Positions 52,425 to 62,123 of a DNA stretch of 64,000 nt are shown here, piece after piece. Below the pieces are notes generated by a model. The model saw only the letters and a list, made by a program, of their open reading frames with translations, had not been told where the DNA came from and did no database searches. A program made the position numbers and the translations under genes. Source of the stretch: Planctomycetota bacterium (lineage in GTDB: Bacteria; Planctomycetota; Planctomycetia; Gemmatales; Gemmataceae); NCBI GenBank assembly GCA_021413735.1, contig JAIOPV010000081.1, positions 40,235-104,234 of the forward strand, given 5' to 3'. How positions within the stretch are numbered: the first letter of the stretch is position 1; each line of letters opens with the position of its first letter.

Positions 52425-52768
52425 CTTGGCGTCCTTCCTGGTGTCAAAACGTTGCCGAGTTCGCGTTCTGGGAGAACAACGAAACGAACTCGTACCATTG
52501 GTTCGCGATGCTGCTGGATGGGTACCGCAATCCAGCAACCGTTCGGTTCGCGACCGTTGAGCCTCGGCAGTTGCAAACGATGCGCCGGTAACGATTCATG
52601 CCAGACAAAAGAGGTGTCGAACCCGTTTGATGGTCGGTGCTTATGACGACGGGAGCCTGGGTTTGATTGCAGGAAAAAGTAAGGCATCGGCAGCATACCG
52701 ACGGGTGATGAGAAGCCAAGTTCGCGACCACAGCGGAGATGGAGGTTTCTCTTGTCGGTGGTATCGTG
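52425..52768. other. Gap without a supported gene
   Basis: About 340 bases between divergent genes (cupredoxin on minus, SWIM protein on plus). Short open frames occur on both strands, but none has a recognisable start context, composition or motif. No repeat family seen elsewhere in the window occurs here. It should carry promoters for both genes. Confidence 0.4.
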
Positions 52769-53722
52769 ATGGAACTTGTGACTGCCCGTTGCGATTACGC
52801 GAGTGCTGAGGAGGAAGTCGTGCCAATCGACCTGTGGGACGTCAAGCAAATCGAAGCGAAGGCACCGGATGCGAAATCCGTGACGGAAGCGAGGAAGGTG
52901 CTCGCGCAGGGCGACTTTGGCAAGGTGGAACCGCGTGCCGATGGCAAAGGCTGGTGGACGATCTGCAAGGGAATGACGGGAACCTACGAGGTCTCCGTGA
53001 AGCGTGGGCCGCGTGGCGGGTTGGAATCAGCCTGCGCTTGCCCGAGTCGCAAGAAACCGTGCAAACATGCGCTCGCGTTGCTGATCTACCTGGCAGAACA
53101 TCCCGAGGCACGCCCCGAAGCCGAAAGCACGACCGCACCAACGGCGCGAGATCAGGAATCGCTGCTCCGTGCTGCGTTCGCCGCACCCGAAGACGATACG
53201 TTGCGATTGGTGCTCGCGGATTGCTTTGAAGAGAACGACCAACCCGAGCGGGCGGCGTTGATCCGCGTTCAGTGCCAACTCGCTCGCATGTCAGCGAAGG
53301 ATGCCGCCTGGAAGGAAACCGTCGAACGCGAGGCAACAACTCTCGCGGCGGTGTGGAAGCAGATCGGCAAGCTCCCGAGCAGTTACGAAGGCAATTTCGT
53401 GAGGGGCTTCTTGCAACTCACGATCACGAATTACAGCCTGAAGAGTATCGGTGGGCTTCCCGCACGGTTCGTGAAGCTATTCCACGAGGGTTGGGTCGAA
53501 TCGCTTCACAAGCCGCCGTGTCTGCTGGATATGTTGCCGCTGTACCGTCTCGTTGGCGATCTCGACTTCAGCAAACTGCAAGTCGATCCTTCTCAAGTGA
53601 TGATTCTGATGAAGGAGCTGCGGCTCGGTGATCCTGCGACTCGCACTCGCTTCGTGCGTGTGCCGGGAGGCTATCGGAAAGAAGCGAGAGTGTTTTCGGC
53701 AAGTGCCTCGGATGGCGACTGA
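52769..53722 (+). CDS. SWIM zinc-finger plus TIGR02996 domain protein
   Basis: ATG 52769 gives 317 residues. Residues about 70-115 form a SWIM domain with the ligand pattern CxCx6CxH (SACACPSRKKPCKHALALLI), usually for DNA or protein binding. It is followed by a TIGR02996 module (about 125-170: ESLLRAAFAAPEDDTLRLVL then ADCFEENDQPERAALIRVQC). The last third is a leucine-spaced region. The same companion domain occurs in the 8827 gene. Starts at 52739 or GTG 52820 are possible. Function is unknown. Confidence 0.8.
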   Translation: MELVTARCDYASAEEEVVPIDLWDVKQIEAKAPDAKSVTEARKVLAQGDFGKVEPRADGKGWWTICKGMTGTYEVSVKRGPRGGLESACACPSRKKPCKHALALLIYLAEHPEARPEAESTTAPTARDQESLLRAAFAAPEDDTLRLVLADCFEENDQPERAALIRVQCQLARMSAKDAAWKETVEREATTLAAVWKQIGKLPSSYEGNFVRGFLQLTITNYSLKSIGGLPARFVKLFHEGWVESLHKPPCLLDMLPLYRLVGDLDFSKLQVDPSQVMILMKELRLGDPATRTRFVRVPGGYRKEARVFSASASDGD

Positions 53723-53829
53723 GCGACGATCGAACGGAACCTTTTGCCGCACTTGCCCTACATCCGTAAAACACACCTCGAAATGCTGCCGCGGTTACGT
53801 GGCGAAACTCCTTTCCACTGTGGGTGAAC

Positions 53830-56499
53830 ATGAACGGTAAGCACGTCTACTTCTTTGGTGGCAAGACTGCTGACGGCGACGGCAAGCAAAAGGAACTGCT
53901 CGGCGGTAAGGGTGCAAACCTCGCCGAAATGTGCAAGATTGGCATCCCGGTACCGCCAGGATTCACCATCACCACGGAAGTTTGCGCTGCCTACTACGAA
54001 CAAGGGAAGAAAATCCCCGAAGCCGCGATCCCCGAAATCGACGCGGCTCTGGCTAAGGTCGAAGCCACCTTCGGCAAGAAGTTCGGCGACACCACCGACC
54101 CACTGCTCGTCTCTGTTCGCTCGGGTGCGGCACTGTCCATGCCAGGCATGATGAACACCATCCTGAACCTCGGCCTGAGTGACGCCAGCGTCGAAGGTCT
54201 CGCGAAGAAGACCGGCAACCCCCGATTCGCCTACGATAGCTATCGCCGACTGATCGACATGTTCGGCAGCACCGCGATGGGTGTTGAACACGAAGCGTTC
54301 GAGCACGAAATTCACTCGCTGAAGCACGAGAAGAAGGCGGCGCTCGACACCGATCTCTCGGCCGACGACCTGAAGGAACTCGTCAAGCGATACAAGGCCG
54401 TTTACAAGAAGCACGTCGGCGAAGACTTCCCGCAAGATCCGAAGAAGCAACTCTATCTCGCCATCAACGCCGTGTTCAACTCGTGGAACGGCAACAAGGC
54501 CATCGAGTATCGCCGCATCGAACGCATCACCGGGCTGAAGGGCACGGCGGTCAACGTGCAGGCGATGGTCTTCGGCAACATGGGCACCGGCTCCGGCACC
54601 GGCGTCGCCTTCACCCGCGACCCGAACACCGGCGAGAACGTCTTCTACGGCGACTACCTCATCAACGCACAGGGCGAAGACGTTGTTGCGGGTATCCGCA
54701 CGCCAGAGCCGATCTCGAAGCTCAACGACGAAATGCCGAAGGTGTACAAGCAGCTCTGCGAAATCCGCGAGGCGCTTGAGCAGCACTACAAGGAAATGCA
54801 GGACATCGAGTTCACGGTGCAGGACGGCGTGTTGTACATGCTGCAAACCCGCACCGGCAAGCGAACCGGCTCTGCGGCCGTTCGCATCGCGGTCGAGATG
54901 GTGAAGGAAGGCAAGATCGACGAGAAGACCGCTGTGAAGCGTGTCGCTCCGGACAGCCTGAACCACCTGCTGCAACCGCAGCTCGATCCGAAGTCGAAGG
55001 TGAAGCCGGTTGCTCAGGGCATCGCGGCGAGCCCCGGCGGCGCTTGCGGCAAGGTGATTCTCTCAGCGGAAGCGGCTGTCGAACACGCCGCGAAGCACCC
55101 GAACGATCCGATCATGCTCGTTCGCAAGGAAACCAGCCCGGAAGACGTCGCGGGTATGCACTTGGCGAAGGGCATTCTCACCAGCACCGGCGGCAAGGCG
55201 AGCCACGCTGCCGTGGTTGCTCGCGGTTGGGGTAAGCCGTGCGTCGTCGGCTGCGAAGCGGTCAAGATCGACGAAGCCGCTCAGACTGTGACGATCGCGG
55301 GGAAAGTGGTGAAGGCACACGACTTCATCACGATCAACGGCACGACCGGTGACGTGATGATCGGCAAGGTCGAGACGATCAACCCGACCATGACCGAAGA
55401 CTTCGCTTCGCTCATGAAGTGGGCCGACAAGAGCCGCAAGCTGAAGATTCGCACGAACGCCGACACGCCAGCCGACTCGATCAAAGCTCGCGAGTTCGGC
55501 GCTGAAGGCATCGGCCTCTGTCGCACGGAACACATGTTCTTCGGCGACGACCGCATCGCCGCCGTTCGCGAGATGATCCTCGCCACCGACGTCGAAGGTC
55601 GCAAGAAGGCACTGGCGAAGATCGAGCCGTTCCAGAAGGCCGACTTCGTGGGCATCTTCGAGGCGATGGATGGTCTGCCCGTCACGATTCGCTTGCTCGA
55701 CCCGCCGCTGCACGAGTTCCTTCCGCAGAAGGACAACGTGAAGGGGGCGGAGGAAGTTGCTCGGCAGATCGGCACGACCGTTGCGAAGATCTTCGAGCGA
55801 GTCGATGAACTGCACGAAATGAACCCGATGATGGGTTTCCGTGGCTGCCGTCTGCCGATCGTGTTCCCGGAAATCGGCGACATGCAAGTGCGGGCGATCA
55901 TCGAGGCCGCGATTGAAGTGAAGAAGAAGGGCAAGAGCGTGCTGCCCGAGATCATGATTCCGCTGATCGGCACGTCGGAAGAACTGGTGTTGCTGAAGAA
56001 GCGAGCCATCGCGACGGCGGAAGAGTGCTTCAAGAAGGCCGGCACGAAGGTCGAGTACCAGATCGGCACGATGATCGAACTGCCGCGTGCGGCGCTGATG
56101 GCTGGCGACATCGCGGTCGATGCGGAGTTCTTCAGCTTCGGCACGAACGACCTGACGCAGATGACGTTCGGCTTCAGCCGCGACGACATCAAGGGCTTCA
56201 TGCCGACGTACTTGAAGGAGAAGATTCTGCCGGTCGATCCGTTCCAGTCGCTGGACACGAAGGGCGTTGGTCGGCTCATCGAGATCGCGGTGAAGGAAGG
56301 CCGTGAATCACGCAAGGCGAAGCACGGCACGCACCTGAAGGTCGGTATCTGCGGCGAACACGGCGGCGACCCAGACAGCGTGGTGTTCTGTCACGGGGTC
56401 GGCATGGACTACGTGAGCTGCTCGCCGTTCCGGGTGCCCATCGCCCGCCTCGCGGCAGCTCAGGCCGCTCTCGGTGCCACCACCGGCCGCGACAAGTAA
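53830..56499 (+). CDS. ppdK: Pyruvate, phosphate dikinase
   Basis: Interconverts pyruvate + ATP + phosphate and phosphoenolpyruvate + AMP + pyrophosphate. From ATG 53830 it has 889 residues, the family length. Order: N-terminal ATP-grasp domain (KELLGGKGANLAEMCKIGIP, then PVPPGFTITTEVC), phosphohistidine domain with the catalytic His near residue 457 (TGGKASHAAVVARGWGKPC), and the C-terminal PEP/pyruvate barrel with EGIGLCRTEHMFF and the catalytic Cys near 840 (VGICGEHGGDP). All key motifs are intact. A GTG at 53824 would add two residues. A good intrinsic terminator lies at 56574-56595. Confidence 0.97.
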   Translation: MNGKHVYFFGGKTADGDGKQKELLGGKGANLAEMCKIGIPVPPGFTITTEVCAAYYEQGKKIPEAAIPEIDAALAKVEATFGKKFGDTTDPLLVSVRSGAALSMPGMMNTILNLGLSDASVEGLAKKTGNPRFAYDSYRRLIDMFGSTAMGVEHEAFEHEIHSLKHEKKAALDTDLSADDLKELVKRYKAVYKKHVGEDFPQDPKKQLYLAINAVFNSWNGNKAIEYRRIERITGLKGTAVNVQAMVFGNMGTGSGTGVAFTRDPNTGENVFYGDYLINAQGEDVVAGIRTPEPISKLNDEMPKVYKQLCEIREALEQHYKEMQDIEFTVQDGVLYMLQTRTGKRTGSAAVRIAVEMVKEGKIDEKTAVKRVAPDSLNHLLQPQLDPKSKVKPVAQGIAASPGGACGKVILSAEAAVEHAAKHPNDPIMLVRKETSPEDVAGMHLAKGILTSTGGKASHAAVVARGWGKPCVVGCEAVKIDEAAQTVTIAGKVVKAHDFITINGTTGDVMIGKVETINPTMTEDFASLMKWADKSRKLKIRTNADTPADSIKAREFGAEGIGLCRTEHMFFGDDRIAAVREMILATDVEGRKKALAKIEPFQKADFVGIFEAMDGLPVTIRLLDPPLHEFLPQKDNVKGAEEVARQIGTTVAKIFERVDELHEMNPMMGFRGCRLPIVFPEIGDMQVRAIIEAAIEVKKKGKSVLPEIMIPLIGTSEELVLLKKRAIATAEECFKKAGTKVEYQIGTMIELPRAALMAGDIAVDAEFFSFGTNDLTQMTFGFSRDDIKGFMPTYLKEKILPVDPFQSLDTKGVGRLIEIAVKEGRESRKAKHGTHLKVGICGEHGGDPDSVVFCHGVGMDYVSCSPFRVPIARLAAAQAALGATTGRDK

Positions 56500-56514
56500 G
56501 AACCGGACCTCGAT

Positions 56515-56562
56515 TTGCCGCTTGCGGCGCAGCGATCCAGAGCGCTACGCCGCAAGCGGCAA
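56515..56562. repeat. GCCGCTTGCGGCG palindrome after ppdK
   Basis: Arms 56515-56534 and 56543-56562 match at 19 of 20 positions around an 8-base loop. It is the same dispersed unit as at 49412-49463. It begins 15 bases past the ppdK stop and immediately precedes the terminator. Confidence 0.85.
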
Positions 56563-56573
56563 CAACCAGCAAG

Positions 56574-56604
56574 GCCCACCCGACAACGGGTGGGCTTGTT
56601 TCAT
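56574..56604 (+). terminator. Intrinsic terminator of ppdK
   Basis: GCCCACCCG (56574-56582) pairs with CGGGTGGGC (56587-56595) around an ACAA loop, a 9-bp GC stem followed by TTGTTTCATT. This is the best rho-independent terminator on the plus strand in the window. Confidence 0.8.
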
Positions 56605-56683
56605 TCCTTTCACGCTTGGAGTCGCTTTCGTTCGCCTATATCATTCAGGCTTCCATCAGCACTACTCTCCCAAGGTGCCTCGC

Positions 56684-58480
56684 ATGCGCCCCGCCCAAAT
56701 GCTCATCCTCCTGTTTGCCTGCATTCAGACGGCATCCCTCGGCCAATCGCAGACCGCAGCCGATCCCAAGAAAGACACCAAGCCACCGGCGAAGAAGGAG
56801 AAAGAACTCGCTCCCGGGTACAAGACGCACAAGATCGAGGGCTTCACGTTCCTCATCTCGGAGGAGGCGCTCGCCCAGGACGTGTCCGGCTACGAGAAGA
56901 AGCCGCTGGAGGCACTACAGATGGAGTGTGCCGCGTTGGTGAAGGTGCTCACGCCGAAGACGGTCGAGTTGATGCGGGGCATGGTCATCTGGGTTGAGTG
57001 GGACGAGCAGGTGAAACTCGGCAACGGTCGTCAGGGGAATTCGCTGGCGGTATACATGGGCGGCGACGCGGCCCAGATGGTCCGCGAGGGTAAGCACCCG
57101 CTGCGAGCCAAGACGATCACCATTCACTCGCTGAAGTTGCTGACACAGGGCCGGCAACCGAAGGCCGACCGCGGCGACTGCGTCCTGCTTCACGAGTTCG
57201 CCCACGCCGTCCATGACCAGCTGATCGGGAACAACAACCTCGCGATCAAGAACGCCTATCAGCAGGCAATGGAGCGGAAGCTCTACGACAAGGACCAGTA
57301 CGTTGCCACGAATGATCACGAGTTCTTCGCCGAACTGAGCTGCGCCTATCTCGATAAGCTCCGCTACTTCCCCTACAACCGGGCCGATCTCAAGAAGCAT
57401 GACCCGGCGAGTTTCAAGGTGATCGAAGCAGCCTGGGCCGGGGCTGCGAAGAAGGACGTACCGGCGACGGTACCCGCCGCAGCTGATGGCAGTGACCGGT
57501 TCGACCTCAACCTCGCGCTGCCCGCCGACGTCAAGTTCGGGGAGGTGATTGCCGGCCCCGCGCCGACAGCCGCTTCGCTGACGGGCAAGATCGTGGTGAT
57601 CGGATACTGGGGCGGGAGTTCCTCGAACGCGCTCAACCGCCTGGACCGCATCCACGACACGCTCGGAGCCTACGGCGTCGTGGTCGTGGCACCGTTCTCT
57701 TCGACCAAGACTGCGGCCGAGATCAAGGCTGAGGCCGCGAAGCGGGGTGACGGGTTCGCCGTTCTGGAGAAGGCGTTCGTGAAGGACAAGGACATGCCGG
57801 GCACGCTGAAGACGCAGCCGGGCGGACACGCTCTGGTGTTCGACACTACCGGGAAGTGCGTGTTCCGCGGCTCTGCTTACGACGCCGACAAGCCCGCCCG
57901 GATTGCCGTGGGGCAGAAGTTGCTGGGGGAGTCGCTTGGCTCTACGCCTCCAGCGGCCTTCAAACCGGTGGTCGATGCGTTCGCTGCGGGCGGTGATCCG
58001 GTTGCTGTGTACGCGAAGGTTGCTCCGCTAACACGGGCGTCGGATGACTCGGTCAAAGACGCCGCGAAGAAGCTGGCCGACGCCATCCTCGCGCCGGGGC
58101 AACAAGCCCTGACGGACGCGCAGGCATTGCAGAAGAACGACCCCGTCGCCGCGTTGGTTGCGGCTGAAGAGATAGCGACACGTTTCAAAGGAACGCCGCT
58201 GGCAACGAGTGCCGACACGCTTCTGACGAAACTCCGGCAGGACAAGGCTGTGGCGGTTGAGTTGCGGGCTCGCGGTGTGCTTGCTCAGCTTCGGAAGTTG
58301 GAGACGTTCCTTGCGGGCCAGCCCGGTAGCTTCGACCCGGTCAGTGCGGACTTCCAGGGCAAGAACAAGGCATCGTTAACCCAGATGCAGACGCTCGTGG
58401 ACCAACTCCGCAAGCAGTACCCGATGAGCCGCGCGATGGCGTCTGCCGAGAAGTTGGCAGCCGAATTTGGGCTCAAGTGA
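56684..58480 (+). CDS. Secreted zinc metallopeptidase-like domain fused to thioredoxin-like domain
   Basis: ATG 56684 gives 598 residues with a signal peptide (MRPAQMLILLFACIQTASLG). Residues about 90-280 form a gluzincin-like domain: H170-E-F-A-H174 (VLLHEFAHAVHDQ) with a probable third ligand Glu in TNDHEFFAELSCAYLD (E213 or E217). Residues about 285-430 look like a redoxin/TlpA fold (GKIVVIGYWGGSSSNALNRL; then ALVFDTTGKCVFRGSAYDAD), but WGGSSS stands where WCxxC belongs, so no redox centre is present. A helical C-terminus follows (residues 440-598). Probably a periplasmic peptidase with a binding module. A longer frame to 56474 overlaps ppdK and is rejected. Confidence 0.75.
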   Translation: MRPAQMLILLFACIQTASLGQSQTAADPKKDTKPPAKKEKELAPGYKTHKIEGFTFLISEEALAQDVSGYEKKPLEALQMECAALVKVLTPKTVELMRGMVIWVEWDEQVKLGNGRQGNSLAVYMGGDAAQMVREGKHPLRAKTITIHSLKLLTQGRQPKADRGDCVLLHEFAHAVHDQLIGNNNLAIKNAYQQAMERKLYDKDQYVATNDHEFFAELSCAYLDKLRYFPYNRADLKKHDPASFKVIEAAWAGAAKKDVPATVPAAADGSDRFDLNLALPADVKFGEVIAGPAPTAASLTGKIVVIGYWGGSSSNALNRLDRIHDTLGAYGVVVVAPFSSTKTAAEIKAEAAKRGDGFAVLEKAFVKDKDMPGTLKTQPGGHALVFDTTGKCVFRGSAYDADKPARIAVGQKLLGESLGSTPPAAFKPVVDAFAAGGDPVAVYAKVAPLTRASDDSVKDAAKKLADAILAPGQQALTDAQALQKNDPVAALVAAEEIATRFKGTPLATSADTLLTKLRQDKAVAVELRARGVLAQLRKLETFLAGQPGSFDPVSADFQGKNKASLTQMQTLVDQLRKQYPMSRAMASAEKLAAEFGLK

Positions 58481-58494
58481 CCCACGAACGCTCA

Positions 58495-58523
58495 AAAGTC
58501 CAGCGGCAGATTCGCTGGACTTT
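58495..58523. terminator. Bidirectional intrinsic terminator
   Basis: AAAGTCCAGCG (58495-58505) pairs perfectly with CGCTGGACTTT (58513-58523) around a 7-base loop. Stem ends are A- and T-rich on both sides, so it can serve both the metallopeptidase gene and the convergent LarA-like gene, whose stop is one base further on. Confidence 0.8.
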
Positions 58524-58524
58524 A

Positions 58525-59844
58525 TCACGCATGATGCTTGCTGCGGCGGCCGCGAACGCTGTGCGGGAACAGCTTCTCCTGCACCAGCTTCCCCGAAGAG
58601 TCGAACGGCAAGGGTTGCGGTCCGCCCACGAATTCGAGGTGCGGAACTGCCTTCGCCTCTTCGACCAGCGCCGCCGAGATCCACATTTCCGCAACTTCCA
58701 GCGTATTCGGAATCACGCCCATCTTCACATTCGGAATGTCGGGCTGCCAGCAAGTATCGAGGCACGCTTCGATCACTTCGCGGTCCGTCTCGAACGCGAT
58801 CGGCAGTTTGCTTCGCCACAGCGAACGTGCCGTCAGATTGTTCATGCGGAAGGCCGCCTGGTCGATGCCGCTCAGTGCCCTGTTCGTGGTCAGATCGGCG
58901 ATGCCGATTCCGGTCGCGTTACCGTGACTCTCCGGCGAAACCTCCAGCACACCGATGCGTGTGATCTTCGGATCGTTCGTTTCCACTTCCGGCGACGCCT
59001 CGATCAGCATTCGACCCACGACGTTCGGGTCCATCCCGGCACCGGAGTAGTTCTTGCCGCATTCGCCGATGATGAGTACGTCGAGCGCTTTGAATGGCAT
59101 GCGACCGAGCAGCTTGCGGGCTTCAATGAGCAGTTCAGGCTCGCGGGTCCACAGGTCGTCGCGGTCCACAACTTCGAGCTTTGCCGTTTCTTCGTTGCCG
59201 TTCTCCAGGATCGCCAACCCACCCATGAACGGTGTCTTCTCCACGATCACCTTGCCTGCCGCGGGGATCATGTCGCGTAAACCGAGCGGCCCGAAGCTAT
59301 GAACCTGATCGGCACCGTGTCGCTTGCCGAGTCCGATGACGAGCATCTTCAGGATGCCGCTCTCGAAGTTGCCGCGGAAATCGGTGTGCGGCTTCACACG
59401 CGACACCGTGACGACGCCATCGGCCGCGAGTGCGTTCTTGTCCCAGTACACCGGCTGGTTCCACGAGTTCGTGCCGATGACGGACACGTCCATATCAGTG
59501 ACGACGCTCACGCCGAGATGGGCTTCGTCGAGGTCGTAGCTGGCGAGCAGTTCGCGCTGACCGGCGGCGTTGGCTCCGCCGTGCGAACCCATCGCGGCGA
59601 CGACGAACGGCTTCGCGCCGAGTTCCTTGATCGCATCAACGGTAGCCTTGGCGATGGTGCAATAGTTCTGGATGCCGCGGCTACCGCACGCCACGGCGAT
59701 ACGCATTCCGGGCTTGATGCGCTTGGCGGTTTTGGACGCGAGCCATTGCCGCCGCACTTCGCCAGCGACATCGGTGACTTTCGGTTGCGGGGCAGTCTGG
59801 CGAACGAGTTGAACGTGCGGGATATCCACGGGAACCTCATACAT
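58525..59844 (-). CDS. LarA-like (DUF2088) protein
   Basis: ATG 59844 gives 439 residues. The N-terminal domain resembles the nickel-dependent lactate racemase LarA N-terminal fold (DUF2088): ACGSRGIQNYCTIAKATVDA, the AMGSHGGANAAGQRELLASY block with conserved GSHGG, and DGVVTVSRVKPHTDFRGNFE with the HTDF motif. It may be a racemase/epimerase of a hydroxy acid using a nickel-pincer cofactor, but pincer genes (larB/C/E) are not seen here. The reading frame extends to 59907, but that part is repeat-derived and is rejected. Confidence is high for the family and low for the reaction. Confidence 0.85.
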   Translation of the reverse strand: MYEVPVDIPHVQLVRQTAPQPKVTDVAGEVRRQWLASKTAKRIKPGMRIAVACGSRGIQNYCTIAKATVDAIKELGAKPFVVAAMGSHGGANAAGQRELLASYDLDEAHLGVSVVTDMDVSVIGTNSWNQPVYWDKNALAADGVVTVSRVKPHTDFRGNFESGILKMLVIGLGKRHGADQVHSFGPLGLRDMIPAAGKVIVEKTPFMGGLAILENGNEETAKLEVVDRDDLWTREPELLIEARKLLGRMPFKALDVLIIGECGKNYSGAGMDPNVVGRMLIEASPEVETNDPKITRIGVLEVSPESHGNATGIGIADLTTNRALSGIDQAAFRMNNLTARSLWRSKLPIAFETDREVIEACLDTCWQPDIPNVKMGVIPNTLEVAEMWISAALVEEAKAVPHLEFVGGPQPLPFDSSGKLVQEKLFPHSVRGRRSKHHA

Positions 59845-59857
59845 GGAGAGAAAAACG

Positions 59858-60013
59858 AGCCACGGATGAACACAGATGAAACACGGATAAAACCAAGACA
59901 AGAACACTATTGTAATGAGAGAAACTCAACACACGGACATGTCAGGTTTTCACACATCGGTTCTCTGCTTTTGTATTGGTCTTATCCGTGTTTCATCTGT
60001 GTTCATCCGTGGC
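59858..60013. repeat. Perfect 33-bp inverted repeat (AGCCACGGATGAACACAG)
   Basis: Bases 59858-59890 are the exact complement of 59981-60013, with partial pairing continuing inward for about 15 more bases. It fills the gap between the LarA-like gene and the M28 peptidase gene. From memory, this CACGGATGAACACAGATGA motif recurs in planctomycete and other environmental genomes. Confidence 0.9.
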
Positions 60014-60025
60014 TACTCTGCGGAT

Positions 60026-61921
60026 TTACTCCGGCGTCACCTTCAGGGTCACGCGTTTTTCCTTACGCAGCACAACCACCTCAACCGCCGTGCCAGCCTT
60101 CTGGCCACTCATCGCGGTCATGTAACCGGTCACATTCTTCACAGGTTTGCCGCCGATTTCCACAATCACGTCGCCGTCCTTGATGCCGCCCTTCTCAGCA
60201 GCGCCACCGGGCGACACACCCTCCAAACGCATGCCTTCGCCCTCATACATATAGTCCGGCAGCACGCCCAGTTTCGGACCCGATGGGCCACGTGGCGACC
60301 GCGTCTCGGTCGGGTCGCTCCAGGGATCCTTCGTCGCGAAGTATTTCGGCTTATCGCGTGTGGTCAGATCGTCGGCCAGCACCTGCACGAAGTCGGCGAC
60401 TTTCTTCATGCCCGGCACGTTGATCTTCTCAGGCACATCCGTTGGCCGGTGGTACTCGCCGTGCGTTCCCGTGTACAGGAACAGCACGGGGACTTTCTTG
60501 CGGTAGAACGAATCGTGATCGCTCGGACCACTGCCAGCCGCGATCTTGCTGACCTTGAACTCGGTTTTCCCATTCGCAAGGTCCACCAACTTCTCGAAGC
60601 CGTCGCCGGTGCCCACGCCGTACACGATCAACCGATCCTTCTTCTCGCCAATACCAAGCCAATCCGTCGGCACAGGCTTCGTGCGGCCGATCATGTCCAT
60701 GTTGACCATCGCCGCGGTTTTGTCGAGTGGGAATAGCGGGTTCTTGCAATAGAACTGCGAACCGAACAGGCCGCGTTCCTCCGCACTGAAGGCAATGAAC
60801 ACGAGTCGCCGGCCCTGCCGGTTTTTCATCGCTCCGAAGCGACGAGCCAATTCGATCAGCCCTGTCGTGCCGCTCGCGTTGTCGTCGGCTCCGTAATGGA
60901 TCTTGCCCGCAGCCGAAGGTCCACCGAGGCTCGCGAAGTTGCCGTACCCGACGTGATCGTAATGCGCCCCGATCACAACCGTTTCATCGGCCAGCGGGCC
61001 AGCACCCTCCAGCACGCCGATGATGTTCTTGCACTTGAATTCCGTGCGCTCCACGGTCACTTCGGCGTTGGCCTTCCAGCCCTTGATCTCGAAGGAGCGC
61101 GGCTTCAGATCCTTGTCGATCAGCGTTTCGATATCGGCGACCGTGCGAATCGCTCCGGACGCGAGGAGCGGATCGAGGATCTCACGCTTCACGAACATGA
61201 CGGGGAAGGGGGCCGGTTCGGTGCCCATCGCGTGATTGAGAAACTGCGGCAGTGGATCGCGTGGACCCGCCCCCGTGTCGTTCACCATGATGATGCCAAC
61301 GGCCTTGTGTGCGACTGCGTTCTCGATCTTCGCCACGAACGGCGCGTATTCGCTCTCGTCGGAAGTGGCGACGTTCGTATCGAATCGCTTCTCGCCTTTT
61401 TCGCCATAGCGCGGAATGCGACGCAGCATCACGACAATCTTGCCGGCGGCGTCGATGCCCTCGTAATCGTCGTACTTGAGCTTCGGAGCGGTGATACCGT
61501 AGCCCACGAATACGAGGCCAGCGTTCGCCTTCGATGTCGGGCTGAAACCCATCACGCTGAACTCGGTGCCGGACTTCAGTTCCTTCGTCACATCGGTGGT
61601 GCTGTTGAGCAGCGTCAGCGAGGTTGGAGCACCGAGTTTGACGCCAGCGGTGATGTTGAACGGCTGGAAGTACGAGCCGTCGCGCATCGCGGGCTTGAGG
61701 CCGGCTTGCTTGAACGCATCGGCAACGTAGTCGGCTGCTTTCTCGATGCCCTTGGTTTCGACGCCACGACCTTCGCATTCGGGGCCAGCGAGGAAGAAGA
61801 TATCTTTTCGCATACGTTCGAGAACGGGATCGTCGAACGGCTTTTGCGCGAGTGCGGAGTCGGCAATGAGCGCGAGCAGCAGAGCGGCCAGAATGGCCGA
61901 GAAAAAGCGACGCGAAGGCAT
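60026..61921 (-). CDS. Secreted M28 aminopeptidase with PA and PDZ domains
   Basis: 631 residues from ATG 61921 with a signal peptide (MPSRRFFSAILAALLLALIA, cleaved after LAQ). Order: N-terminal M28 start, PA-type insert (about 120-270; GLVFVGYGITAPKLKYDDYE), M28 zinc domain (about 290-505) and a C-terminal PDZ domain (about 545-631; LEGVSPGGAAEKGGIKDGDV). Zinc ligands are in GAHYDHVGY, YGADDNASG, SAEERGLFG, NMDMIGR and GTHGEYHRPTD. All are present, so it should be active. It probably removes N-terminal residues from peptides in the periplasm. It is upstream of the LarA-like gene on the same strand. Confidence 0.92.
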   Translation of the reverse strand: MPSRRFFSAILAALLLALIADSALAQKPFDDPVLERMRKDIFFLAGPECEGRGVETKGIEKAADYVADAFKQAGLKPAMRDGSYFQPFNITAGVKLGAPTSLTLLNSTTDVTKELKSGTEFSVMGFSPTSKANAGLVFVGYGITAPKLKYDDYEGIDAAGKIVVMLRRIPRYGEKGEKRFDTNVATSDESEYAPFVAKIENAVAHKAVGIIMVNDTGAGPRDPLPQFLNHAMGTEPAPFPVMFVKREILDPLLASGAIRTVADIETLIDKDLKPRSFEIKGWKANAEVTVERTEFKCKNIIGVLEGAGPLADETVVIGAHYDHVGYGNFASLGGPSAAGKIHYGADDNASGTTGLIELARRFGAMKNRQGRRLVFIAFSAEERGLFGSQFYCKNPLFPLDKTAAMVNMDMIGRTKPVPTDWLGIGEKKDRLIVYGVGTGDGFEKLVDLANGKTEFKVSKIAAGSGPSDHDSFYRKKVPVLFLYTGTHGEYHRPTDVPEKINVPGMKKVADFVQVLADDLTTRDKPKYFATKDPWSDPTETRSPRGPSGPKLGVLPDYMYEGEGMRLEGVSPGGAAEKGGIKDGDVIVEIGGKPVKNVTGYMTAMSGQKAGTAVEVVVLRKEKRVTLKVTPE

Positions 61922-62123
61922 GTCCGTGAATCCTCGGGGCGTGAATGGTCGAGGTTGGCGAGAGTGTTCCTATTATGACGCGCTCGCGCAACACTCGACA
62001 AGCCCTGAGCTGGAACGATGCCATCAGAACCTGTTCGCAACTCGCCGACGGTTGTGGCATACTGGGTCGCTGTCCCGCCGAATTGCCGCTTGCAGTTGCC
62101 CCTCCTTCCCCGGAATCGCGGCC

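Noticed and set aside
61746..62123. N-terminal extension of the 62124 hydrolase
   Set aside because: It is antisense to the M28 gene and lacks a leader; the signal peptide begins at 62124.
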